Shown one piece after another: positions 1 through 10,845 of a DNA stretch of 64,000 nucleotides. The stretch spans positions 124,001 to 188,000 of the forward strand of contig OX422187.1 of the NCBI GenBank assembly GCA_949130485.1, given 5' to 3'. The position numbers were made by a program, and so were the translations under genes. The notes beneath the pieces were generated by a model. That model made no database searches. It was not told the origin of the DNA and saw nothing but the letters and a program-made list of their open reading frames with translations. Within the stretch, counting starts at the first letter, position 1, and every line of letters starts with the position of its first letter. This stretch comes from Agelas oroides. Its lineage: Eukaryota; Porifera; Demospongiae; Agelasida; Agelasidae.

Positions 1-3000
1 TCTCTGTGCTAAAGGCGAACAAATCTGTACGGGCCGGCCAATATCTCCGTTCCATGCAGCGCCGTATAGTGCCTTCCGCGGATATTCGCGTACATTCACG
101 ACTAATCCTAAGCTCGGTACAAAGGTTGCACTAATGCAAGGTGGATATTATCAAGAAGCTATGGGCATGAAGTGTTTAAAAGTGTAAACCCCTTGTCGGT
201 GCTTAAGGCGCACAAAGCTGTACGGGCCGGACAATATCTCCGTTCCAAGCAGCGCAGTATAGTGCCTTAAATGGATATTCGCGTACATTCGCGACTAATC
301 CTGCACTAATGCGTGGTGGATATTATCAAGAAGCTATGAGAATGAAGTGTTTAAAAATGTAAACCCCTTGTCGGTGCAAAAGGCGCACAAAGCTGTACGG
401 GCCGGCCAATATCTCCGTTCCATGCAGCGTCGTATAGTGCCTTCAAAGCAAACATTCGCGACTATTCCTAGCTCGGTACAAAGGTTGCACTATTGCAAGG
501 TGCACATTATCAAGAAGCTATGGGCATGAAATGTTCCAAAATGTAAACACTGTCACGGTGCAAAGGGCACACAAAGCTGTACGGGCCGGAAAATATCTCC
601 GTCCCATGCAGCGCCGTATAGTGCATTCAATGGAAATTCGCGTACATTCGCGACTAATCCTAGCTCGGTACAAAGGTTGCACTAATGTAAGGTGCATATT
701 ATCAAGAAACTATGGGCATGAAGTGTTTACAAATGTAAACCTTTTCTTGGTGCTAAAGGCGCTCAAAGCTGTACGGGCCGGACAGTATCTGCGTTCCATG
801 CAGCGCCGTATAGTGCATTCAATGGAAATTCGCGTACATTCGCGTCTAATCTTAGCTCGGTACAAAGGTTGCACTAATGCAAGGTGGATATTATCAAGAA
901 GCTACGGGCATGAAGTGCTTAAAAGTGTAAACCCCTTGTCGGTGCAAAAGGCGCACAATGCTGTACGGGCGGGACAATATCTCCGTCCCATGCAGCGCTG
1001 TATAGTGCCTTAAATGGATATTCGCGTACATTCGCGACAAATCCTAGCTCGGCACAATGATTGCACTAATGCATGGTGGATATTATCAAGAACCTATGGG
1101 CATGAAGAGTTGAAAAATGTAAACGATTTCTCGGTGCAAAAGGCGCACAAAGCTGTACGGACCGGCCAATATCTCCGTCCCATGCAGCGCCGTATAGTGC
1201 CTTCAATGGAAATTCGTGTACATTTGCGACTATTCCTAGCTCGGTACAAAGGTTGCACTAATGCAAGGTGCATACTATTAATAAGCTATGGGCATGAAGG
1301 GTTTAAAAATGTTAACCCTGTCTCGGTGCAAAGGGCGCATAAAGCTGTACGGGCCGGTAAATATCTCCGCCCCATGCTGCGCCGTATAGTGCTTTCAATG
1401 GAAATTCACGTACATTCGCGACTCTTCCTAGCTCGGTACAAATGTTGCACTAATGCAAGGTGCATACTATCAAGAACCTATGAGCATGAACAGTTTAAAA
1501 ATGTAGACACTTTCTCAGTGCAAAAGGTGCACAAAGCTGTACGGGCCGGAAAATATCTCCGTCCCATGCAGCGCAGTAGAATGCCTTCAATGGAAATTCG
1601 CGTTCATTCGCGACTCCTCCTAGCTCGGTACAAAGATTGCACTAATGCAAGGTGCATATTATCAAGAACCTATGGGCATGAAGATTTTAAAAATGTGAAC
1701 CCTTTCTCGGTGCAAAAGGCGCACAAAGCTGTACGGGCCGGAAAATATATCTGTCCCATGCAGCGCAGTAGAATGCCTTCAATGGAAATTCGCGTTCATT
1801 CGCGACTCCTCCTAGCTCGGTACAAAGATTGCACTAATGCAAGGTGCATATTATCAAGAACCTATGGGCATGAAGATTTTAAAAATGTGAACCCTTTCTC
1901 GGTGCAAAAGGCGCACAAAGCTGTACGGGCCGGAAAATATCTCCGTCCCATGCAGCGCCGTATCGTGCCTTCAATTGGAAATTCGCGTACATTTGCGACT
2001 ATTCCTAGCTCGGTACAAAGGTTGAACTAATGCAAGGTGCTTAATATTAATAAGCTATGGGCATGAAGGGTTTAAAAATGTTAACCCTGTCTCGGTGCAA
2101 AAGGCGCATAAAGCTGTACGGGCCGGTAAATATCTCCGCCCCATGCTGCGCCGTATAGTGCTTTCAATGGAAATTCACGTACATTCGCGACTCTTCCTAG
2201 CTCGGTACAAATGTTGCACTAATGCAAGGTGCATACTATCAAGAACCTATGAGCAAGAATAGTTTAAAAATGTAGACGCTTTCTCAGTGCAAAAGGCGCA
2301 CAAAGCTGTGTGGGCCGGAAAATATCTCCGTCCCATGCAGCGCCGTAGAGTGCCCTCAATGGAAATTCGCGTTCATTCGCGACTCCTCCTAGCTCGGTAC
2401 AAAGATTGCACTAATGCAAGGTGCATATTATCAAGAACCTATGGGCATGAAGATTTTAAAAATGTAAACCCTTTCTCGGTGCAAAAGGCGCACAAAGCTG
2501 TACGGGCCTGAAAATATCTCCGTCCCATGCAGCGCCGTATCGTGCCTTCAATGGAAATTCGCGTACATTCGCGAGTAATCCTAGCTCGGTACAAAAGTTG
2601 CACTAATGCATGCTATCAAGAAGCTATTGGCATGAAGAGTTTAAAAATGTAAACCGTTTCTCAGTGCAAAAGTCGCACAAAGCTGTACAGGCCGGAAAAT
2701 ATCCCCGTCCCATGCAGCGTCGTATAGTGCTTTCAATGGAAATTCGCGTACATTCGCCACTCTTCCTAGCTGGGTACAAAGTTTGCACTAATGCACACAT
2801 TATCAAGACACTATAGGCAAGAGGACTTTTAAAATGCAAACACTTTCTCGGTGCAAAAGGCGCACCGTAGAGTGTTTTCAATGAAAATTCGCGTATATTC
2901 GCGACTCTTCCTAGATCGTTACAAACGTTGCACTAACTCAAGGTGCATATAATCAAGAAGCTATGGGCTTGAAGAGTTTAAATATCAATACCCTTTCTCG

Positions 3001-4596
3001 GTGCAAAAGGCGCACAAAGCTGTACAGGCCGGAAAATGTCTCCGTCCATGCAGCGCCGTATAGTGCTTTCAATGGAAATTCGCGTACATTCGCGACTCTT
3101 CCTAGAACGGTACAAAGGTTGCACTAACGTAAGTTTCATATTATCAAGAAGCTATGGGCTTGAAGAGTTTAACTATCAATACCCTTTCTCGGTGCAAAAG
3201 GCGCACAAAGCTGTACGGGCCGAAAAACATCTCCGTCCTATGCAGCGACGTATCGTGCCTTCAATGGAAATTCGCGTATATTCGCGACTAATCCTAGCTC
3301 GGTGCAAAGGTTGCACTAATGCAAGGTGTATATTATCAAGAAACTATGGGCTTGAAGAGTTTAAATATCAATATCTTTCTCGTTGCAAAATACGCACAAA
3401 AACTGTACAGGTCGACAAATATCTCCGTCCCATGCAGCGCCGTATTGTGCCTTCAATGGAAAGTCGCGTACATTCGAGGCTAATCCTAGCTCGGCACAAA
3501 GGTTGCACTAATGCATGGTGGATATTATCAAGAAGCTATGGGCTTGAACAGTTTAAATATCATCACCCTTTCTCGGTGTAAAAGGCACACAAAGCTGTAC
3601 GGGCCGACCAATATCTCCGACCCATGCAGCGACGTATAGTTCCTTCAATGGAAATTGGCGTACATTCGCGACTAATCCTAGCTCGGTACAAAGGTTGCAA
3701 TAATGCAAGGTGTATATTATCAAGATCCTACGGGCATGAAGACTATTAAAATTCAAACCCTTTCTCGGTGCAAAAGACGCACAAAGTTGTACGGGCCGGA
3801 AAATATATCCGTCCCATGCAGCGCCGTATAGTGCTTTCAATGGATATTCGCGAGTCTTCCTAGCAGGGTACAAAGTTTGCACTAATGCAAGGTGCATACT
3901 ATCAAGAACCTATGAGGATGAACAGTTTAAAAATGTAAACACTTTCTCGGTGCAAAAGGCGAACAAAGCTGTACGGGCCGCCCAATATCTCCGTTCCATG
4001 CAGCGCCGTATAGTGCCTTAAATGGAAATTCGCGTACATTCGCGACCCTTCTTAGCTCGGTACAAAGGTTGCACTAATGCAAGGTGCATATTATCAAGAA
4101 CCGATGGGCATGAAGAGTTTCAAAATGTAAACGCTTTCTCGATGCAAAAGGCGCACAAAGCAGTACGGGCCGGCCAATATCTCCGTCCCATTCAGCGCTG
4201 TACAGTGCCTTCAATGGAAATTCGCGTGCATTCGCGACTGTCCTAGCTCGGTACAAAGGTTGCAATGATGCAAGTTGCATATTATCAAGATCCTACGGGG
4301 ATGAAGAGTTTAAAAATGTAAACGCTTTCTCGATGTAAAAGGCGCACAAAGCAGTATTGGCCGGAAAATATCTCCGTCCCATGCAGCGCCGTATAGTGCC
4401 TTAAAAATGGAAATTCGCGTACATTCGCGACTAATACTAGCTCGGCCCAAAGGTTGCATTAATGCATGGTGGATATTATCAAGAAGCTATGGGCATGAAG
4501 AGTTTAAATATCAATGCGCTTTCTCGGTGCAAAAAGGCGCACAAAGCTGTCATGGCCGGCCAATTTCTCCTTCCCATGCAGCGCCGTATAGTGCTT

Positions 4597-4598
<2 letters not shown>
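1..4598 (+). repeat. 192-bp satellite array, divergent subfamily A (block 1)
   Basis: About 24 head-to-tail monomers, all in plus orientation, recognisable by GTACAAAGGTTGCACTAATG, TATCAAGAAGCTATGGGC and ATATCTCCGT recurring every ~192 bp. Subfamily A is marked by AATGTAAACCC after GTTTAAA, by GGGCCGG and by CCATGCAGCGCCGTA. Monomers differ visibly from each other and include length variants. One near 2860 lacks about 45 bp between the GGCGCAC and CCGTAGAG words. From about 2980 several monomers have the TTTAAATATCAATACC variant. Apparent ORFs (for example 1014-2030) are satellite reading frame, not genes. The first ~600 bp are repeated with small differences near 16870-17440. Confidence 0.95.

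Positions 4599-4637
<39 letters not shown>
4599..4637. repeat. (AAT)n microsatellite, 3' tail of the minus-strand RT element
   Basis: Thirteen uninterrupted AAT units directly abut satellite sequence (TATAGTGCTTTT). Read on the minus strand this is an (ATT)n tail at the 3' end of the RT fragment, the position expected for the terminal simple repeat of a non-LTR retrotransposon. The paralogous copy at 22235-22279 has about 15 units, so the tract has slipped since duplication. Confidence 0.9.
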
Positions 4638-6312
4638 TTTCGATAAACATACCAAATTTAGGTGTACAGGAGGGTAGAAGTAAAGGTAAAGGAAGACACT
4701 AAAATAATTAAGTGAAGATAATTAGTTACAACAAATAATTTGTATCATTGACTCATTGTCCAAATCTCTTACACTGGAGTCACTGATGCGCAGGTATCTT
4801 GCAAAGTCGGCACAAATAAGGTCTTCCTCAAAGTACAATTTCACATATTTGTGAGCACAGTAGCGATTGCTGCCAACTGGAGTAAACACATTGGTGTTGA
4901 ATAGGGTAAAGGAGTCATGAAGCAAATATGAATTCGACTCGCAGGTCTTGAAAAACGGTCAGATAAACGTATAAGTCGATTGAGAACACTATCAAGATGT
5001 GCAATTTTATGCAGAATTCGAGTGTGGCAGTTTCTTGGGACCCCCCAAATTCGCCTGAGAATATTATTGAAGGCAACCTCCAAGGAAGTAAGCTGTCTGC
5101 AAGTAATGTCCCAGAGAGCACCACCATACAACGACAAGCAGTGTGAGTTAAAGAGGACCGTCTTGACATGCGGATCACACGAAGAAAAGGTACTTAGGAT
5201 AATATTGGCTTTTTTACACATTTCAAGTGTGGCTCTCTTCATGTCATCACTGTCATCAAGTGAACAGTGTAAAATGTGACCAAGGTGGGTAACAGTGTCA
5301 GAGAATTCGAGAAGGTGACCTGAGAAGAAAAATTTGCTAGTGCATTTATTCTTAGGTGAAGATCGAAAACAGATTAACTGAGTTTTGGCAGCATTGAAGG
5401 TAAGATTGTGATCAGTGGCAAAGAGTTCACATTCTCTGAGAAGTATTCTGAGAGCAGAGGGTGATGGAGCAAGAAGGGCAATATCGTCAGCATAACATAA
5501 GGAGCCAACATAATGATGGCCAACATGACAACCAATATCGAGAGTAGACAAGCGCTGGAGCAGCTCATCCAGATAGACCGTAAATAAGACTGGTGATAGT
5601 ACCCCACCTTGACGTACACCATTTGTTACACCAAAGGGGTCGGATACATAGGAGTTCCATTTAACAGTGCAAGACTGGTCTTTGCACCAAGACCAAAGAA
5701 AGCGCAGTAAAATAGGGGGTACATCTCTCCTCTCAAGGATATTGAACAGGGTGTTATGACTTACACTATCAAACGCTTTACTGGCATCTAGAAAGCAGCC
5801 ATAGACCTTAGTCTTACGATGGATGTGAAGGGCAATAGTGTTCTTTAGCAGACCTGTACAAGAATCAGTGGAAGTGCCACTTTTGAAGCCAAACTGCAAA
5901 TCAGACGTTGATAAGTAGGAGCCAAACTGTAGTAGTATACACCATTCAAGAACCTTACTCAGATTGGGGGCCAAAGCAATGGGTCTATAGTTGTCTGATT
6001 GAGACGGATCCTTCCCTGACTTAGGAATAGGAATCAGTATGCAGTTCCTGAGTAGCTGAGGCATATACCCATGTCTAATAATTACTGTAAAGAATTTTGA
6101 TAGAAATTCTTCCAGAACAGGGGCTGCAAGTAGGAGATGGTTTGAAGAGAGTTGGCTGCCATCCTGCTTGTTGGTTCTCAGTTTTTCCAAGGCTTCTGAT
6201 ACAGTCTCAGGAAAAATTGATATATTAGCAGTACAACCAGAATCTTGCAGAAAAGAAAAGGATGCCACGTCCTCCTCGACAGAGTTGAGAACAGTACTAA
6301 GTCTATTATGAA
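4599..6312 (-). mobile_element. 5'-truncated non-LTR retrotransposon (RT fragment, copy 1)
   Basis: A non-satellite block of about 1.7 kb interrupts the array. Read on the minus strand it starts abruptly inside an RT open reading frame at about 6312, where satellite resumes at AATGGAAATTCGCG. It runs through the RT domain and a ~200-bp 3' untranslated region, then ends in (ATT)n. There is no endonuclease domain, so the copy is 5'-truncated, as is usual for target-primed insertion. I see no convincing target-site duplication: the flanks TATAGTGCTTTT and AATGGAAATT imply loss or alteration of a base or two of the target. The RT style suggests a Jockey/CR1-like clade, but the clade is not certain. 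The same element with the same satellite flanks recurs at 22235-23962. Confidence 0.9.
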
Positions 6313-6331
6313 AATGGAAATTCGCGTACAT
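4841..6331 (-). CDS. Reverse transcriptase fragment of a non-LTR retrotransposon (496 aa)
   Basis: Uninterrupted 496-codon frame encoding an RNA-directed DNA polymerase domain that would copy element RNA at the nicked target. Visible RT motifs, in order: IPIPKSGKDPSQSDNYRPIAL (~100-120), FGFKSGTSTDSC (~148-158), the motif A aspartate in FLDASKAFDSV (D182), GVRQGGVLSP (238-247) and the catalytic YADD box in LCYADDIALL (280-283). A connection region of about 200 residues follows. The first six residues come from adjacent satellite, so the ATG at 6331 is fortuitous and the native N-terminus, including any endonuclease, is missing. Motifs look intact but the copy is truncated and presumably immobile. 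The frame ends at 4841, about 200 bp before the (ATT)n tail. Copy 2 at 22483-23838 is nearly identical but frameshifted. Confidence 0.85.
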   Translation of the reverse strand: MYANFHFHNRLSTVLNSVEEDVASFSFLQDSGCTANISIFPETVSEALEKLRTNKQDGSQLSSNHLLLAAPVLEEFLSKFFTVIIRHGYMPQLLRNCILIPIPKSGKDPSQSDNYRPIALAPNLSKVLEWCILLQFGSYLSTSDLQFGFKSGTSTDSCTGLLKNTIALHIHRKTKVYGCFLDASKAFDSVSHNTLFNILERRDVPPILLRFLWSWCKDQSCTVKWNSYVSDPFGVTNGVRQGGVLSPVLFTVYLDELLQRLSTLDIGCHVGHHYVGSLCYADDIALLAPSPSALRILLRECELFATDHNLTFNAAKTQLICFRSSPKNKCTSKFFFSGHLLEFSDTVTHLGHILHCSLDDSDDMKRATLEMCKKANIILSTFSSCDPHVKTVLFNSHCLSLYGGALWDITCRQLTSLEVAFNNILRRIWGVPRNCHTRILHKIAHLDSVLNRLIRLSDRFSRPASRIHICFMTPLPYSTPMCLLQLAAIATVLTNM

Positions 6332-7265
6332 TCGCGACTCTTCCTAGCAGGGTACAAAGTTTGCACTAATGCAAGGTGCATACTATCAAGAACCTATGGG
6401 GATGAACAGTTTAAAAATGTAAACCCTTTCTCGGCGCAAAAGGCGCACAAATCTGTACGGACTGGCCAATATCTCCGTCCCATGCAGCGCCGTATAGTGC
6501 TTTCAATGGAAATTCGCGTTGATTCGCCACTCTTCCTAGCTTGGTACAAAGGTTGCACTAATGCATGATGGCTATTATCAAGAAGCTATGGGCTTGAAGA
6601 GTTTAAATATCAATACCCTTTCTCGATGCAAAAGGCGCAAAAAGCTGTACGGGCCGACCAATATCTCTGTCCCATGCAGCGCTGTATAGTGCCTTCAATG
6701 GAAATTCGCGTGCATTCACGACTATCTTAGCTCGGTACAAAGGTTGCAATAATGCAAGGTGCATATTATCAAGATCCTACGGGCATGAAGACTATTAAAA
6801 TTCAAACCCTTTCTCGGTGCAAAAGGCGCACAAAGTTGTACGGGCCGGAAAATATCTCCGTCCCATGCATCGCCATATAGTGCCTTCAATGGAAATTCGC
6901 ATACATTCGCGACTAATACTATCTCGCCACAAAGGTTGCATGAATGCATGGTGGATATTATCAAGAAGCTATGAGCATGAAGAGTTTAAATATCAATTCA
7001 CTTTCTCGGGGCAAAAGGCACACAAAGCTGTACTGGCCGGCCAATATCTCCTTCGGTTGCTGCGCCGTATAGTGCTTTCAATGGAAATTCGCGTACATTC
7101 GCGACTCTTCCTAGCTCGGTACAATGTTTGCACTAATGCAAGGTGCATACTATCAAGAACCTATGGGGATGAACAGTTTAAAAATGTAAACTCTTTCTCG
7201 GTGCAAAAGGTGCACAGAGCTGTACGGGCCAGGAAATATCTCCGTTCCATGCAGCTCCGTATAGT
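6313..7265 (+). repeat. 192-bp satellite, subfamily A (block 2)
   Basis: About five plus-oriented monomers between the RT fragment and the first C-terminal-domain fragment. Variants with TTTAAATATCAATACC and with AAAATGTAAACCC alternate. The apparent 154-codon ORF at 6817-7281 is satellite frame. This block, together with the RT fragment before it, has a close counterpart at 23963-25050. Confidence 0.93.
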
Positions 7266-7965
7266 TTCTGAAAGAGTGTAATTCCAGAGGTCAAAGTATA
7301 CATATAAATGATGTAAGAAAACGAAAAACAAAACAACGAAGATTACAATGGTTGTGGTGAACAGGTAATTCTAAATGTCTGTTCCCTATTGTGAGGACAC
7401 GATTCTGCCCTCTGAGCAGGTGAAGTCAATAGCTTCCCCAATCATACCAGCTGGGTAGTGGTATGAGGACCTTGATCCCCTGATGCACATAATGGCAGAG
7501 TGCAGTAGTGAGAAGCTGAGTTTGCAGCGAATCCAAAATAGAGCTCTGCTGTAAGGCTGGTCGCGTTTCTCTGCGATGAAGGTGGCAATCCGTTTGTAGA
7601 CCACAGTTGCAATTGGGCCCATCCCTCCGGACGTTGAAAATATTAGTGGTGAAAAGGAGCCATGCTCTACTTCTCTCACTCTCTCCTCATATGCACGCTT
7701 CTTTTCTTGCTCATTTCTTCTGTAGCATTGAACCAGAGTGGTGCCGCGGTGACTCGGTGCGTATGGGTTAAATACCCTGACATCAAAAAATGCATTTTGT
7801 CGGTCGCGTCCCCAGAAGTTCTCTGCTACAATGTCAAGACGAGCACCATCCTCTCTGTTAGCTGTTCTGTGCCTGAGCTGTTCATCCTCTAGTGGCTGTA
7901 GGAGTGGTTCAATTCCAACACCATGGCATGTTTCAGTAAGGAGTTGTGCTTTTATGTCCCTAGCG
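7266..7965 (-). mobile_element. Retrotransposon C-terminal fragment, type R-a, copy 1
   Basis: About 700 bp of non-satellite DNA sit between satellite words CCGTATAGT on the left and GCGTACATTCGCG on the right. On the minus strand the block encodes the C-terminal end of a retroelement protein followed by about 115 bp of apparent 3' untranslated sequence. There is no poly(A) or simple-repeat tail, so the fragment may be truncated at both ends. Roughly 17 bp of the satellite monomer (between TATAGT and GCGTAC) are missing at the insertion point, and I see no target-site duplication. The whole block with its flanks is repeated 1638 bp downstream. Confidence 0.8.
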
Positions 7966-7994
7966 TACATTCGCGAGTAATCGTAGCTCCGCAC
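7386..7994 (-). CDS. Retroelement C-terminal nuclease-like domain fragment (202 aa, copy 1)
   Basis: Open 202-codon frame whose first ~10-12 residues are satellite-derived, so the start is not native. The retroelement part begins near RDIKAQLL and contains CHGVGIEP, then HRTANREDGARLDIVAENF with D54, then GRDRQNAFFDVRVFNPYAP with D71, and a Lys/Glu/Arg-rich segment (NEQEKKRAYEERVREVEHG). A conserved acidic pair in LDIV...FFDVRV is compatible with a restriction-like PD-(D/E)XK nuclease fold, as in the C-terminal endonucleases of early-branching non-LTR elements. That assignment is inference. The upstream zinc-like motif present in the longer relative at 16116-16913 is missing here. The frame ends 120 bp before the satellite junction. 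It is nearly identical to 9024-9632. Confidence 0.7.
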   Translation of the reverse strand: MRSYDYSRMYARDIKAQLLTETCHGVGIEPLLQPLEDEQLRHRTANREDGARLDIVAENFWGRDRQNAFFDVRVFNPYAPSHRGTTLVQCYRRNEQEKKRAYEERVREVEHGSFSPLIFSTSGGMGPIATVVYKRIATFIAEKRDQPYSRALFWIRCKLSFSLLHSAIMCIRGSRSSYHYPAGMIGEAIDFTCSEGRIVSSQ

Positions 7995-8903
7995 AAAGGT
8001 TACATTAATGCATGGTTGATATTATCAAGAAGCTATGGGCATGAAGAGTTTAAATATCAATACCCTTTCTCGGTGCAAAAGGCGCACAACGCTGTACGGG
8101 CCGGAAAATGTCTCCGTCCATGCAGCGCCGTATAGTGCTTTCAATGGAAATTCGCGTACATTCGCGACTCTTCCTAGATCGGTACAAAGGTTGCACTAAC
8201 GTAAGTTCATATTATCAAGAAGCTATGGGCTTGAAGAGTTTAACTATCAATACCCTTTATCGGTGCAAATGGCGCACAAAGCTGTACGGGCCGGAAAATA
8301 TCTCCATCCTATGCAGCGCCGTATCGTGCCTTCAATGGAAATTCGCGTATATTCGCGACTAATCCTAGCTCGGTGCAAAGGTTGCACTAATGCAAGGTGC
8401 AGATTATCAAGAAGCTATGGGCTTGAAGAGTTTAAATATCAATATCTTTCTCGTAGCAAATTGCGCACAAAAACTGTACAGGTCGACAAATATCTGCGTC
8501 CCATGCAGCGCCGTATTGTGCCTTCAATGGAAAGTCGCGTACTTTCGAGACTAATCCAAGCTCGGCACAAAGGTTGCACTAATGCATGGTGGATATTATC
8601 AAGAAGTTATGGGCTTGAAGAGTTTAAATATCAATACCCTTTCTCGGTGTAAAAGGCACACAAAGCTGTACGGGCCGACCAATATCTCCGATCCATGCAG
8701 CGATGTATAGTTCCTTCAATGGAAATTCGCGTACATTCGCGACTAATGCTAGCTCGGTACAAAGGTTGCACTAATGCAAGGTGCATACTATCAAGAACCT
8801 ATGGGGACGAACAGTTTAAAAATGTAAACTCTTTCTCGGTGCAAAAGGCGCACAGAGCTGTACGGGCCAGGAAATATCTCCGTTCCATGCAGCTCCGTAT
8901 AGT
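7966..8903 (+). repeat. 192-bp satellite, subfamily A (block 3)
   Basis: About five plus-oriented monomers including the variant with CAAAAACTGTACAGGTCGAC (near 8468), which marks a recurring multi-monomer cassette. Contains TTTAACTATCAATACC at about 8239-8254, an uninterrupted version of the site where the 646-bp TTAA element inserted at 10846. The ORFs at 8108-8652 are satellite frame. Confidence 0.93.
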
Positions 8904-9603
8904 TTCTGAAAAAGTGTAATTCCAGAGGTCAAAGTATACATATAAATGATGTAAGAAAATGAAAAACAAAACAACGAAGATTACAATGGTTGTGGTAAAC
9001 AGGTAGTTCTAAATGTCTGTTCCCTATTGTGAGGACACGATTCTGCCCTCTGAGCAGGTGAAGTCAATAGCTTCCCCAATCATAGCAGCTGGGTGATGGT
9101 ATGAGGACCTTGATCCCCTGATGCACATAATGGCAGAGTGCAGTAGTGAGAAGCTGAGTTTGCAGCGAATCCAAAATAGAGCTCTGCTGTAAGGCTGGTC
9201 GCGTTTCTCTGCGATGAAGGTGGCAATCCGTTTGTAGACCACAGTTGCAATTGGGCCCATCCCTCCGGACGTTGAAAATATTAGTGGTGAAAAGGAGCCA
9301 TGCTCTACTTCTCTCACTCTCTCCTCATATGCACGCTTCTTTTCTTGCTCATTTCTTCTGTAGCATTGAACCAGAGTGGTGCCGCGGTGACTCGGTGCGT
9401 ATGGGTTAAATACCCTGACATCAAAAAATGCATTTTGTCGGTCGCGTCCCCAGAAGTTCTCTGCTACAATGTCAAGACGAGCACCATCCTCTCTGTTAGC
9501 TGTTCTGTGCCTGAGCTGTTCATCCTCTAGTGGCTGTAGGAGTGGTTCAATTCCAACACCATGGCATGTTTCAGTAAGGAGTTGTGCTGTTATGTCCCTA
9601 GCG
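8904..9603 (-). mobile_element. Retrotransposon C-terminal fragment, type R-a, copy 2
   Basis: Second copy of the block at 7266-7965, shifted by exactly 1638 bp, with the same left (CTCCGTATAGT) and right (GCGTACATTCGCG) satellite junctions. Only scattered substitutions separate the copies (for example GTAGTGG versus GTGATGG near 7455/9093). Shared junctions mean that one insertion was duplicated together with flanking satellite. It was not inserted twice. Confidence 0.82.
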
Positions 9604-9632
9604 TACATTCGCGAGTAATCGTAGCTCCGCAC
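9024..9632 (-). CDS. Retroelement C-terminal nuclease-like domain fragment (202 aa, copy 2)
   Basis: Same 202-codon frame as 7386-7994, with only a few residue differences (such as RDITAQLL for RDIKAQLL, and HHPAAM for HYPAGM near the C-terminus). It retains D54 in GARLDIVAENF, D71 in AFFDVRVFNP and the same stop. Its persistence as an open frame reflects recent duplication; there is no sign of function on its own. The N-terminal dozen residues are read through from satellite. Confidence 0.7.
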   Translation of the reverse strand: MRSYDYSRMYARDITAQLLTETCHGVGIEPLLQPLEDEQLRHRTANREDGARLDIVAENFWGRDRQNAFFDVRVFNPYAPSHRGTTLVQCYRRNEQEKKRAYEERVREVEHGSFSPLIFSTSGGMGPIATVVYKRIATFIAEKRDQPYSRALFWIRCKLSFSLLHSAIMCIRGSRSSYHHPAAMIGEAIDFTCSEGRIVSSQ

Positions 9633-10845
9633 AAAGGTTACATTAATGCATGGTTGATATTATCAAGAAGCTATGGGCATGAAGAGTTTAAATATCAATA
9701 AACTTTCTCGGGGCAAAAGGCGCAAAAAGCCGTATGGGCCGGCCAATATCTCCGTACCATGCAGCGCCGTATACTGCTTTCAATGGAAATTCGCGTACAT
9801 TCGCGACTCTTCCTAGATCGGTACAAAGGTTGCACTAACGTAAGTTTCATATTATCAAGAAACTATGGGCTTGAAGAATTTAACTATCAATACCCTTTCT
9901 CGGTGCAAAAGGCGCACATAGCTGTACGGGCCGGAAAATATCTCCGTCCTATGCAGCGCCGTATCGTGCCTTCAATGGAAATTCGCGTATATTCGCGACT
10001 CTTCCTAGATCGGTACAAAGGTTGCACTAATGCAAGGTGCATATTATCAAGAAGCTATGGGCTTGAAGAGTTTAAATATCAATATCTTTCTCGTTGCAAA
10101 ATGCGCACAAAAACTGTACAGGTCGACAAATATCTCCGTCCCATTCAGCGCCGTATTGTGCCTTCAATGGAAAGTCGCGTACATTCGAGGCTAATCCCAG
10201 CTCGGCACAAAGGTTGCACTAATGCATGGTGGATATTATCAAGAAGGTATGGGCTTGAAGAGTTTAAATATCAATACCCTTTCTCGGTGTAAAAGGCACA
10301 CAAAGCTGTACGGGCCGACCAACATCTCCGACCCATGCAGCGACGTATAGTTCCTTCAATGGAAATTCGCGTACATTCGTGACTAATCGTAGCTCCGCAC
10401 AAAGGTTACATTAATGCATGGTTGATATTATCAAGAAGCTATTATGGGCATGAAGAGTTTAAATATCAATACACTTTCTCGGGGCAAAAGGCGCAAAAAT
10501 CCGTATAGGCCGGCCAATATCTCCGTACCATGCAGCGCCGTATAGTGCTTTCAATGGAAATTCGAGTAAATTCGCGACTCTTCCTAGCAGGGTACAAAGT
10601 TTCCACTAATGCAATGTGCATATTATCAAGAAACTATGGGCATGAACAGTTTAAAAATGTAAATCCTTTCTCGGTGCAAAAGGCGCACAAAGCTGTACGG
10701 GCCGGAAAATATCTCCGTCCATGCAGCGCCGTATAGTGCTTTCAATGGAAATTCGCGTACATTCGCGACTCTTCCTAGATCGGTACAAAGATTGCACTAA
10801 CGTAAGTTTCATATTATCAAGAAGCTATGGGCTTGAAGAGTTTAA
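9604..10845 (+). repeat. 192-bp satellite, subfamily A (block 4)
   Basis: About six and a half plus-oriented monomers up to the TTAA insertion site at 10842-10845. The cassette variant CAAAAACTGTACAGGTCGAC recurs near 10108. A 3-bp insertion makes GAAGCTATTATGGGC at about 10437. The block beginning TAATCGTAGCTCCGCAC at about 10383 repeats the sequence seen just right of both R-a fragments (about 7978 and 9616). Confidence 0.93.

Noticed and set aside
2624..4280. Minus-strand ORFs such as 2624-2881, 3553-3897 and 4074-4280 and their many relatives across the array
   Set aside because: They are the reverse complement of the same satellite, of similar short length everywhere, and show no recognisable protein features.
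4980..5279. Plus-strand ORFs antisense to the RT fragment (4980-5279, 22715-22927) and those opposite the C-terminal fragments (7662-7892, 9300-9530, 16156-16764)
   Set aside because: Shadow frames of the minus-strand retrotransposon coding sequence.
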